A stretch of DNA of 64,000 nucleotides from an uncultured bacterium (GTDB lineage Bacteria; Cyanobacteriota; Vampirovibrionia; Gastranaerophilales; Gastranaerophilaceae). The notes beneath the pieces are model-generated. The model was not told the origin of the DNA. It did no database searches and saw only the letters and a list, made by a program, of their open reading frames with translations. The stretch covers positions 1-64,000 of the forward strand of contig CACWTN010000009.1 in assembly GCA_902763805.1 (NCBI GenBank), read 5' to 3'. Made by a program: the position numbers and the translations under genes. Every line of letters starts with the position of its first letter. Position 1 is the stretch's first letter. Below are positions 50,114 to 57,798 of the stretch, one piece after another.

Positions 50114-50392
50114 CTATTCATCAACATCAGTAAGCTTAATCAAATGCCAGCCGAACTGTGTTTCAACAGGAGCTGAGACTTCGCCCTTTTTCAGTGCAAA
50201 TGCTGCATCTTCAAACGGCTTAACCATCATACCTTTGCCAAACCAGCGTAAATCACCGCCGTCACGTCCTGACGGACATTTTGAATACTGTTTTGCCAAA
50301 TCTTCAAATGCAACACCGTTTTCAATATCCAGTAATAAATTTTCTGCCTGTTCTTTTGTATCAACCAAAATATGGCTTGCTCTGATTTTCAT
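50114..50392 (-). CDS. Parvulin-type peptidyl-prolyl isomerase
   Basis: 92 residues, a single parvulin domain: IRASHILVDTKEQAENLL (start), FEDLAKQYSKCPSGRDGGDL, WFGKGMMVKPFEDAAFALKKGE, and PVETQFGWHLIKLTDV (end). It speeds proline isomerisation in folding; the lack of a signal peptide places it in the cytosol. AAAAGGAGTGTAATT precedes ATG. Head of the M24-SpoU unit. Confidence 0.94.
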   Translation of the reverse strand: MKIRASHILVDTKEQAENLLLDIENGVAFEDLAKQYSKCPSGRDGGDLRWFGKGMMVKPFEDAAFALKKGEVSAPVETQFGWHLIKLTDVDE

Positions 50393-50519
50393 AATTACAC
50401 TCCTTTTCTTTTTCTTCTATTTTATATGCAAATTCCTAAGTTGTAAATAACTGTTTTAGCGCTTTTGCAAGGTTTGTTAAGAGAATTGTAAAGTTTTGTA
50501 AAATTTAGACCTTCAAAAA

Positions 50520-50553
50520 GGCAATTTTTTAATATTTATATACTTTATATATA
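50520..50553 (+). promoter_or_regulatory. Class B promoter-like element, copy 4
   Basis: GGCAATTTT (from 50520) and CTTTATATATA (50543-50553) are 23 bases apart; AAGTTTTGTAAA starts 29 bases upstream (50491), exactly as in copy 3. A ~110-base leader with a possible AGGTTT/AAACCT hairpin (50591-50617) leads to ATG 50667. Confidence 0.55.
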
Positions 50554-50666
50554 CATAAGAGATAAATAAGAGAGTTCGTCAGAGAAAGACAGGTTTCTAT
50601 CTGCAAATCTGAAAACCTCAATTTTATCAAAGCAAGAGTATATAAGAGTTATAAGGAGTATTAAAC

Positions 50667-50918
50667 ATGAGTATCGGCGCAAGAGAGTTTATTGACAAAT
50701 TATTAGTTGAAAAGTATTCAAACACACAGGTAGAAAACCATAATATAGATGCATTGGTATCAAGGGTAAATGCCGATGATATGATGTATGCAATGAACAC
50801 ATCAGCGGCAAACTTTAAGACGATGCTTGCGCTAAACAAACGACTGACAAGTGTTTGTTACGGAGTAGTGTCCAAATCGGCAAAATATGTATCAACAGAG
50901 TCTTATGCCAGTGTATAA
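50667..50918 (+). CDS. Small protein of unknown function under class B control
   Basis: 83 residues, opening MSIGAREFIDKLLVEKYSN, helical, with a single Cys (TSVCYGVV) and a Ser/Tyr/Val tail. No signal or membrane segment. ATAAGGAG precedes ATG. Followed by a repeat fragment and a strong terminator. No family recognised; it shares its promoter type with two other unknown genes (2172 and 2736). Confidence 0.65.
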   Translation: MSIGAREFIDKLLVEKYSNTQVENHNIDALVSRVNADDMMYAMNTSAANFKTMLALNKRLTSVCYGVVSKSAKYVSTESYASV

Positions 50919-50926
50919 AAATTTTG

Positions 50927-50975
50927 AAATACTTCGCTTACGCTGAGTATAACGAATGTAATTGTCATACTAAAC
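50927..50975. repeat. Interspersed repeat fragment
   Basis: GAAATACTTCGCTTACGCTG, then AGTATAAC and TTGTCATAC; related to the units at 45831-45978. Confidence 0.5.
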
Positions 50976-50978
50976 AAA

Positions 50979-51013
50979 CTGCCTTCTCCTGACCGGGGAA
51001 GGCAGAGTTTTTT
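50979..51013 (+). terminator. Terminator of the 83-residue gene
   Basis: CTGCCTTCTCC / GGGGAAGGCAG stem followed by six T. Confidence 0.9.
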
Positions 51014-51097
51014 ATTGAAAAACGAAGTTTTGAAATATAGAAACTCGTTTGGAGAATTGTTGTTTTTATTTTATTTTTGCTGATTTTGTTTGTGTAG

Positions 51098-51103
51098 TAT
51101 AAT
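51098..51103 (+). promoter_or_regulatory. -10 box for leaderless holA
   Basis: A perfect TATAAT ends 6 bases before ATG 51110 and no ribosome site fits between. Confidence 0.5.
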
Positions 51104-51109
51104 AATTTT

Positions 51110-52090
51110 ATGGCTGTATACTTTTTTTACGGGGAAGAAGATTTTAATATTGATTTGGAACTTGAAAAAATGCGTTCCAAACTTAGTCCTGACTTTCTGT
51201 CAATGAGTTACAAAGTTATGGATAATCCGCTTTATCCTGATATGATTACTGCATTAAGGTCATCACCGATGATGTTCGGCTCATCGCTTACGGTAATTGA
51301 TATTAAAAATTATTTTTTCAAAGACAGCGAAGGAGAGGGTGATTACACCCTTGACGACAATGCTTTAGATGACATCAAAGACGCACTTGCAAACAATCAG
51401 GATGGTGTTGATATTGTTTTCGTTGTCAGAATTCCACGTGATGAAGATAAAAAAATCGATTCCAGAAGAAAATTATATAAGATATTGTCAGGTTTTAACG
51501 CAAAAGAATTTCCTGCTTTTAAATCCTACAAGACAGCGGATATAGCAAACTGGATTAAAAACAGGGCAAAGGACAAAAAACTTAAAATAAATGATGATGC
51601 GCTATCCCTTCTTATTGAACAAATCGGAACTAATCTTAGGCAGTTTGACGGCGAACTTGAGAAACTGAAACTTGCTGCATATCCGGAGAATACGGTCACA
51701 AAGAAAATGGTTGAAGATAACTGTATTTCTAACGAAGATTTGTTTAATATTACAAACTATCTTATGAATGGGGAAAAAGGAAAAGCCGTTGCTGAATACA
51801 AGCAGTTATTAAACAAAAAGTATCCGTTGGAGATAATTTCGGCACTTCAGACAATGCTCAGAAAATGGATTATCGTAAAATCAAAACCGTCTGCACCTGT
51901 TCAGGAGTTAATGAAGCTTACTGGAATAAGATATGATTTTATGATTAATAATCTGAAAAAAGATTTAAAAAATGTACCGCTTAAATACCTTGTTAACCTT
52001 AAAGAAAATCTTTTTGAGGTTGAATACCGTATAAAATCGGGCAAAGTACTGGATATGGACTCGGAGGTTGAAATTGCGCTTATCAGATAA
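51110..52090 (+). CDS. holA: DNA polymerase III subunit delta
   Basis: 326 residues, typical length. YFFYGEEDFNIDLELEKMR opens the family's AAA-like domain; LRSSPMMFGSSLTVIDIKNY, LLIEQIGTNLRQFDGELEKL and a C-terminal clamp-loader helix bundle follow. Delta opens the sliding clamp. Directly followed and overlapped by holB; the pair gives two clamp-loader subunits in one operon. Confidence 0.92.
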   Translation: MAVYFFYGEEDFNIDLELEKMRSKLSPDFLSMSYKVMDNPLYPDMITALRSSPMMFGSSLTVIDIKNYFFKDSEGEGDYTLDDNALDDIKDALANNQDGVDIVFVVRIPRDEDKKIDSRRKLYKILSGFNAKEFPAFKSYKTADIANWIKNRAKDKKLKINDDALSLLIEQIGTNLRQFDGELEKLKLAAYPENTVTKKMVEDNCISNEDLFNITNYLMNGEKGKAVAEYKQLLNKKYPLEIISALQTMLRKWIIVKSKPSAPVQELMKLTGIRYDFMINNLKKDLKNVPLKYLVNLKENLFEVEYRIKSGKVLDMDSEVEIALIR

Positions 52091-52919
52091 ATATCCGTTT
52101 TTAACAAAATATTTTACGGAGGCTTTATCACGTTCAGACAGAGCCTTACCTCAGAGCCTGCTGTTTTACGGTAACGATTTTGATTCTCAATATACCCTTG
52201 CAACTGAAATCGCAAGACTTCTGAACTGCAGCAGCGACAAATCCGATGAGTGCGATTGTCTGAATTGCCGATGGATAAGAGAAGGTACGCACCCCGCCGT
52301 TTTAACAATATCCAGAACAGACAACAAGCCTGAAGATGACGGTTCTAAAACGGTAATATCAGTAAAACAGTCACAGATGATTAAAGAAATGCTTATGAAC
52401 TCGTCTGAATTTCACAGAGTATTTATCTTTTGCGACCGTGATGACAAGGGCAATATTTCAGGCTTAAATCCGCAGAATTTTCAGGATGAAACAGCAAACT
52501 CTTTACTGAAAATTATAGAAGAACCACAACCGGGAGTAACATTTATTTTCTTAACAAGGTATGTTGATGATGTACTTGCGACAATACAATCACGTTCTCA
52601 GTGTTTCTTTGTTCCGTCATCAAAGCCTGTAAATTACGACTATTCGGCTATAGAAGGTGTATTTACGGATTACTTAAATTTTGAAAGACAGGAAGTTTTT
52701 GATATATCACAAAACCTGCAGGATTTGGCAAAAACAAAAAGCACGGAAGAAGTTCTTGACGGAATGCAGAACTATGTACTTGCGGTTTTGAAGTCCAACC
52801 CGAATATGACAGATTTAATTAAGCATATTGAATATATCGAAAATGCAAAATTACAGACAAAGCTCGGAATCAAAGCCGTTAATATTTTTGACGATTTATG
52901 CTTCAAAATGATTAAGTAA
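52074..52919 (+). CDS. holB: DNA polymerase III subunit delta-prime
   Basis: 281 residues from TTG 52074, chosen because GGAGG (52063-52067) sits 6 bases upstream; a TTG at 52068 would abut it. It begins inside the end of holA. AAA+ clamp-loader features: SLLFYGNDFDSQYTLATEIA where the P-loop would be (degenerate, as is usual for the non-hydrolysing delta-prime), zinc motif with CDCLNC, DETANSLLKIIEEPQPGVTF and TIQSRSQCFFV (the SRC sensor). Terminator downstream. Confidence 0.92.
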   Translation: MRLSDKYPFLTKYFTEALSRSDRALPQSLLFYGNDFDSQYTLATEIARLLNCSSDKSDECDCLNCRWIREGTHPAVLTISRTDNKPEDDGSKTVISVKQSQMIKEMLMNSSEFHRVFIFCDRDDKGNISGLNPQNFQDETANSLLKIIEEPQPGVTFIFLTRYVDDVLATIQSRSQCFFVPSSKPVNYDYSAIEGVFTDYLNFERQEVFDISQNLQDLAKTKSTEEVLDGMQNYVLAVLKSNPNMTDLIKHIEYIENAKLQTKLGIKAVNIFDDLCFKMIK

Positions 52920-52926
52920 GTTTCAG

Positions 52927-52958
52927 AAATACTTTGCTAATGATCAGTGTAACAATAT
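52927..52958. repeat. Degraded interspersed repeat fragment
   Basis: GAAATACTTTGCTAATGATC followed by AGTGTAAC aligns with the 50927 fragment with a few changes. Confidence 0.4.
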
Positions 52959-52994
52959 CTGTTGTAACAGAGAAATACTGATATTACTTAACAA

Positions 52995-53030
52995 AATAGC
53001 GGCGGGGCAAAATCCCGTCGCTATTGTTTT
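52995..53030 (+). terminator. Terminator of holA-holB
   Basis: AATAGCGGCGGGG / CCCGTCGCTATT stem, followed by a T-rich run. Confidence 0.85.
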
Positions 53031-53067
53031 GTTTGTTATCAGGTAGAATAACTACACTTCACATATA

Positions 53068-54471
53068 TTACTGATCTTCAGGTTTCTTTTTCTGGTCATC
53101 TTCACCGTCACCGTCCTCTGGTTGATTTGCCGGTGGAGCATTTTGCGGTTTTTCGTCTTTTGGAGCAGGAGGCATAGTATCTGCTGCAACATTCTGCGGA
53201 ACTTCTAAATCTTGAGGTACTTCTACTTCCAGATTCTCTACGATTTCTACGTTACCTGCGTAATTATCAAGTTCTTCGTCATACAAATCTGTTTTGTTTG
53301 ATACCTCATCTTGTACTTCACGGCGCAAGTCAATTTCTGACGTCATTTCCTTCGCCCAGCCTAACTGCTGAGTCATAGCTTTTCTGCTTGCCAAAGCTGC
53401 TGCACTCGCCATTGCGGCAAATACGGTTGTTGCACCAAATGATAAAGTTGCTTTTGCCCAAAGTTTAACCGCTGCTATACCTGCAGATACCATATTAACA
53501 CCCTGAGCAGCGCCTTCAACGTACATCATTGTTCTGGTATTTTCATCAAATCCTTCGGCAAAATCAGTTACACCTTCAACAGTTGCAATTTTTTCTGCAG
53601 ATTCATCATACGATGCCTCATATTCGCCGATTTCATCATTCAATGCACCGACTTCACTTGTTACGGTTTCACCGGTTTCACTAATTGTGCTTACCATACC
53701 CTCCATTTCAGGAGCAAGTCGTTTCAGCAAATCTTCTTCATCCGGAGTTAATTCTTCGCCACCTTCTTTTTTTGCTTTCAGGGCTTGATACTGTTGTTTT
53801 TTATAATCAAACTGCGCTTTTTGTTCTTGTATTTTTTTGTTTGCGTCTTCATTCTTTGCGTCAGCTTCTTCTGTTAACTCGGTTACCTTTGCGGATGCTT
53901 CTTCCAGATCTTCCTGGGCTTCTTCCAGGGTTGAAAATCCTTCGGGCAAATCATTACTCATCAGTTGGCGAGCCGCTTTCACCTGGTCTTCATTCGGCTT
54001 CTGCAGCCAATATTTAGCCGCAACAGCAGAGGATAATATTGCTGTCGCAATATCTGATAATTTTACAGGACCCTTTTTAGTACCAAGTGACAAAGTATCC
54101 TGCATAATATCCTTAGATGCACCTATAAGCTTTGCTCCGGCATTTACAAGTTGTCCGCCTAAGAGTCTTCCTCCGACTGCTGCGCCTGCTGATAAAGCTG
54201 CATCGCCGACTGCACCATAGGTTTTTCCGCCGTCATATCCCGTGCTGTCTTTTGCACTGTCTGCTCCGGCTTCTTTTGCGTATTTATAATCAAAGTCATC
54301 AATCTCATAACTTGTGCTGTCTACGGAAAGCCATTTGTTTACGTTATCTGCTCCCCATTTTTCTACAAGCTGACCTTTTTGTTCCACAGATACATTTCCG
54401 CTCCTCAACACCTGTTGTGCATAAGATGCCGATGTCAGTGCTCTGTCCAAATCTACCGAACTTATTGCCAT
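53068..54471 (-). CDS. 467-residue helical protein with translocator-like layout, sigma-28-type control
   Basis: 467 residues, no signal peptide. Order of parts: polar N-terminus; Ala/Gly-rich hydrophobic region (about 90-120, ALSAGAAVGGRLLGGQLVNAG) and another at about 135-152; Glu/Lys coiled coil (about 180-260); paired hydrophobic helices (about 330-375, GVNMVSAGIAAVKLWA and FGATTVFAAMASAAALASR); Pro/Asp/Gln-rich disordered tail. Coiled coil plus hydrophobic helices without a signal peptide is the general look of type III secretion translocators and some flagellar-exported proteins, but no sequence family is recognised. AAAAGGAGTAAACT precedes ATG. A sigma-28-type promoter lies 66 bases upstream. 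Confidence 0.68.
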   Translation of the reverse strand: MAISSVDLDRALTSASYAQQVLRSGNVSVEQKGQLVEKWGADNVNKWLSVDSTSYEIDDFDYKYAKEAGADSAKDSTGYDGGKTYGAVGDAALSAGAAVGGRLLGGQLVNAGAKLIGASKDIMQDTLSLGTKKGPVKLSDIATAILSSAVAAKYWLQKPNEDQVKAARQLMSNDLPEGFSTLEEAQEDLEEASAKVTELTEEADAKNEDANKKIQEQKAQFDYKKQQYQALKAKKEGGEELTPDEEDLLKRLAPEMEGMVSTISETGETVTSEVGALNDEIGEYEASYDESAEKIATVEGVTDFAEGFDENTRTMMYVEGAAQGVNMVSAGIAAVKLWAKATLSFGATTVFAAMASAAALASRKAMTQQLGWAKEMTSEIDLRREVQDEVSNKTDLYDEELDNYAGNVEIVENLEVEVPQDLEVPQNVAADTMPPAPKDEKPQNAPPANQPEDGDGEDDQKKKPEDQ

Positions 54472-54537
54472 AGTTTACTCCTTTTAATCCCTTCTTTATT
54501 TTGGCAGGGAAAGACTTGTATTATATATTTGATATAT

Positions 54538-54564
54538 ATATCGGCTTTTTTTTCAAAAACTTTA
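54538..54564 (-). promoter_or_regulatory. Sigma-28 (FliA-type) promoter, copy 4
   Basis: Minus strand TAAAGTTT (54557-54564), 11 bases, GCCGATAT (54538-54545). GTAAC (plus GTTAC 54592-54596) lies 27 bases upstream of the -35 box. Confidence 0.8.
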
Positions 54565-54628
54565 GGATAATATGTTTTTTTCGTTAAAATTGTTACAAAA
54601 GTTCATATTTTTTGCTTTTTTTTTGAAG

Positions 54629-54655
54629 AGATTAGTTCACGCTAAACATAACAGC
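54629..54655. repeat. Remnant of the interspersed repeat
   Basis: GAGATTAGTTCACGCTAAAC followed by ATAACAG resembles the repeat units at 45831 and 50927. Confidence 0.3.
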
Positions 54656-54723
54656 TCTTGTTTTTAAATCTCCACTATGATACGATTTAAGCAAATCCAG
54701 CCGAAAATAAAGGAGTACGTATC

Positions 54724-56004
54724 GTGATTATTAAAAAATTATCGGTTATTTTTGCCGTAATATTGCTGTTCATCGGCACCGCAATTGCTTTTGCGGAAGA
54801 ACCGTCAACATATATAATTCAGGCATCTAACAAATTTTCACAAAAAGATATACAAGGTGCATTATCTGTCCTTGACGAAGGTATCGTCCAAAATCCGAAC
54901 AGTCCTCAGCTGTATTTAAACAGAGGATTTATTGAACATCTTATACAGGATTATGAAAGCGCAATGGCAGATTATAACAAGGCGTTATCCATAAATCCGA
55001 AATTTGCATTTGCATACAATAACAGAGGGGCGCTTAAAGTTTCTCTGAATGATATTCAGGGTGCAATGGAAGATTACGAAACCGCTCTCAGCCTCAACCC
55101 GAAATATTCTGATGTATACTACAACAGAGCAAATCTTGAATATATGCTTGATAATTACGAAGGAGCATTAGCTGACTATGACAAAGCTATCGCCCTTAAC
55201 CCGAAGGACTCGGAAGCATACAATAACCGCGGTGTCGTAAAAAAAAGAATGAATTTTAACGTAGGCGCTCTCAGCGACTACTCACAGGCTATTGCTCTTA
55301 ACCCGAAAGACAGCATAGCTTACGCTAACAGAGGAAGGCTTAAAAAACTTTACTTTGATAACGAAGGTGCCGCAATTGACCTTGACCAGGCTATTGCACT
55401 TGCTGAAAATCAGGTTTTCATTAAAAACGTAAAACCTCTGTTATCAAATCAGCAATACATAGCTGCAATTCCTACAGCAAGCGTTCTTTTCTCCGATAAA
55501 GGTAAAAAATCAGCTCCCCAGGCTGACATAAACAATGAAAAGCTTGCTATGTATAACCCACAGACAAAGCCGACACAGGAAGTTAAACAACCGATAAATG
55601 CAAAACCTGCAAAAGAAGTTAAAACTATAGCCTCAAAACCTTCAAAATCATCAGGTACAACACTTAATGCAGGTGTAGGAAAAGTTGTTATTCCGGAAAC
55701 TCCTGACATCAGAACAACCGCAGTTACCCAAAACGCAACGACAAACGTAAAACTTGCAGAAAGTTATTACATAAGAGGTCTGCAAAAATGTATTCTTCGT
55801 GACTTACAGGGTGCAATTTCAGACTTAGACAAAGCTATCGCAAACGACTCAAAATACGCAGATGCTTACTACTACCGTGCAGCGATAAAGAAAGAGCTCG
55901 GTGACAAAGAAGGATTCAAAAAAGATTACGCAGAAGCAATTCAAATTAAACCATCTCTGCAAACCTACAATGATTCAGATGCTTTAAGCCTGATTAACGG
56001 ATAG
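54724..56004 (+). CDS. Secreted TPR protein
   Basis: 426 residues starting at GTG 54724, 8 bases after AAAGGAG. Signal peptide (about 1-24, ending IAFAEE). About five tandem 34-residue tetratricopeptide repeats (about 30-235, with repeated NRGxLK and DYNKALSINPK units) follow, then a Pro/Lys/Thr linker (about 255-330) and one more TPR pair (about 340-410). TPR arrays on exported proteins usually scaffold envelope complexes. It diverges from the sigma-28-driven gene at 54471. Confidence 0.88.
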   Translation: MIIKKLSVIFAVILLFIGTAIAFAEEPSTYIIQASNKFSQKDIQGALSVLDEGIVQNPNSPQLYLNRGFIEHLIQDYESAMADYNKALSINPKFAFAYNNRGALKVSLNDIQGAMEDYETALSLNPKYSDVYYNRANLEYMLDNYEGALADYDKAIALNPKDSEAYNNRGVVKKRMNFNVGALSDYSQAIALNPKDSIAYANRGRLKKLYFDNEGAAIDLDQAIALAENQVFIKNVKPLLSNQQYIAAIPTASVLFSDKGKKSAPQADINNEKLAMYNPQTKPTQEVKQPINAKPAKEVKTIASKPSKSSGTTLNAGVGKVVIPETPDIRTTAVTQNATTNVKLAESYYIRGLQKCILRDLQGAISDLDKAIANDSKYADAYYYRAAIKKELGDKEGFKKDYAEAIQIKPSLQTYNDSDALSLING

Positions 56005-56046
56005 TTTATTCCTTTGTAACAAATGTAAAAAATATTTTCAAAAAAA

Positions 56047-56080
56047 GTCAATTCTTTTAAAAGAATTGACTTTATATATA
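56047..56080 (+). promoter_or_regulatory. Class B element, copy 5, overlapping a perfect palindrome
   Basis: GTCAATTCT (from 56047) and CTTTATATATA (56070-56080) are 23 bases apart. AGTCAATTCTTTT pairs with AAAAGAATTGACT (56046-56071), so the same bases could be the terminator of the TPR gene. No clear gene starts soon after. Confidence 0.4.
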
Positions 56081-56120
56081 TGTAAGACAAAGTAAGATTT
56101 ACAAAACAAAAAACAAACAA

Positions 56121-56221
56121 TGGGCGGAGCAGCCGGGCGCATTAGTCCAAAGCTTCATTTACCCCTTTTACAATAGGCGGAGCAGAAGGGCGCATTAGTC
56201 CAAAGCTCTATTTACCCCTTT
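56121..56221. repeat. 53-base direct repeat, two copies, between 56004 and 56368
   Basis: Copies at 56121-56169 and 56174-56221 share GGCGGAGCAG, GGGCGCATTAGTCCAAAGCT and ATTTACCCCTTT, with few differences and a period of 53 bases. The GC-rich content contrasts with the surrounding AT-rich DNA. No gene is seen in 56005-56367 other than an 18-codon frame without a ribosome site. Confidence 0.75.
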
Positions 56222-56367
56222 ATACTCTCTCTTAATATCCTCGTGTTTATTTAATGTTGCTAACCAAAAGATTAGCAACTTTTCTTTTTATGCGCTTGTT
56301 TTTATACCGTATTTCAGATACACTTGTATTGTATGGGACACTGTCACAACATTGAGGAGTATGAATA

Positions 56368-57744
56368 ATGTATAACGTTGCAATTATCGGCGCAGGACCT
56401 GCCGGAATATTTTCAGCTTTGGAAATAGTTAAGCTGAAACCTGAATGGAAAGTCGTTTTAATCGAAAAAGGACAAAAAATTGAAAAACGTAAATGTCCGA
56501 TTAGAGAAGGATCTCCAAAGTGCGTTAATTGCAAACGCTGCGGCTTGTTATGCGGCTGGGGCGGCGCAGGTGCATTTTCTGACGGAAAATTAACCCTTAC
56601 ACCCGATGTAGGCGGACACCTTGTTGATTATATGCCGAGAGAAAAAGTTGAAGAACTTATTAAATACGCTGATGATATGTATCTTGAACACGGCGCAACC
56701 GATGAAGTATTCGGTACCAATATGGATGTTTTCAGAGAAATTGAACGTCAGGCTGTTCTTGCAGAACTCAAACTGGTTCATTCTCCAGTACGTCACCTCG
56801 GAACAGAAAGAAGTCTTGATGTTTTGAAACACATGCAGGATTATCTTGATGAAAAAATTACTATTTTAAACAACGTAAGAGCTGAAAGCCTTATTGTTGA
56901 GTGCGAACAGGTTAAGGGCATCGTACTTGATAACGGCGAAACAATAAAAGCGGAATACACTATTATTGCTCCCGGAAGAGAAGGCGCTGATTGGCTTACG
57001 CACGAATTTGCAAAAAATAAAATCGGTATGGTCAATAATGCAGTTGATGTCGGAGTTCGTGTTGAACTTCCGGCTCCGGTTTTTGCACCGATTACCGATA
57101 AATTATACGAATCAAAATTGATATACCACTCTCCGACTTTCGGCGATGAGGTTCGTACATTCTGCATGAACCCGAACGGAGAGGTTGTTCAGGAAAACTA
57201 TAACGGAATTGCAACTGTTAACGGTCACAGTTATGCAAACATAAAAACAAACAACACAAACTTTGCACTTTTGGTAAGCAAAAAGTTTACGGAACCATTC
57301 AAAGAACCTATCGCATACGGTCAGCATATCGCAAGTCTTGCGAACATGTTAGCCGGCGGAATTCTTGTTCAGAGATTCGGCGACCTGCTTGACGGACGCC
57401 GTTCAACTCCTGACAGAATTAAATCAAGCATAATTACACCGACGCTTACATGCGCAACTCCGGGAGATTTGAGCCTTGTAATTCCTTACCGTCAGATGAA
57501 AAGCATTATTGAAATGCTGTTTGCTCTCGACAAAATTGCTCCTGGAACAGCTTCAAGATATACACTGCTTTACGGTATTGAAGTTAAGTTCTACTCCGCA
57601 CGTGTAAAACTCACCAACGAGCTTGAAACAGAAGGAGTTAAAAACCTGTTCACAATAGGTGACGGCGCAGGTGTTACAAGAGGACTTATTCAGGCTTCTG
57701 CATCAGGTGTTTATGTCGCTCAAACAATTTGTGCAAGAGGTTAG
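56368..57744 (+). CDS. FAD-dependent dehydrogenase (COG2509 type)
   Basis: 458 residues. The FAD-binding GxGxxG motif is in VAIIGAGPAGIFSALEI (about 4-20). Family features: CPIREGSPKCVNCKRCGLLCG with clustered Cys (about 49-69), GWGGAGAFSDGKLTL and FTIGDGAGVTRGLIQASASG near the end. Members are uncharacterised FAD dehydrogenases of anaerobes; the Cys cluster may bind iron-sulphur or act in redox. Ribosome site GAGGAGT. The terminator is shared with the convergent aminotransferase. Confidence 0.9.
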   Translation: MYNVAIIGAGPAGIFSALEIVKLKPEWKVVLIEKGQKIEKRKCPIREGSPKCVNCKRCGLLCGWGGAGAFSDGKLTLTPDVGGHLVDYMPREKVEELIKYADDMYLEHGATDEVFGTNMDVFREIERQAVLAELKLVHSPVRHLGTERSLDVLKHMQDYLDEKITILNNVRAESLIVECEQVKGIVLDNGETIKAEYTIIAPGREGADWLTHEFAKNKIGMVNNAVDVGVRVELPAPVFAPITDKLYESKLIYHSPTFGDEVRTFCMNPNGEVVQENYNGIATVNGHSYANIKTNNTNFALLVSKKFTEPFKEPIAYGQHIASLANMLAGGILVQRFGDLLDGRRSTPDRIKSSIITPTLTCATPGDLSLVIPYRQMKSIIEMLFALDKIAPGTASRYTLLYGIEVKFYSARVKLTNELETEGVKNLFTIGDGAGVTRGLIQASASGVYVAQTICARG

Positions 57745-57766
57745 GAATAAATAAATTAAATTAAAA

Positions 57767-57798
57767 AAATGACGGTTTAAAAACCGTCATTTTTTTAC
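57767..57798. terminator. Bidirectional terminator
   Basis: ATGACGGTTT / AAACCGTCAT with a 2-base loop and A/T runs on both sides. Confidence 0.93.

Noticed and set aside
50489-50515. TAAAGTTT before the 50667 gene as a sigma-28 -35 box
   Set aside because: The sequence 11 bases downstream is GACCTTCA, only about half matching GCCGATAA; the class B element explains the site better.
56120-56176. 18-codon frame in the first 53-base repeat
   Set aside because: No ribosome site, and the second copy is in another frame because the period is not a multiple of three.
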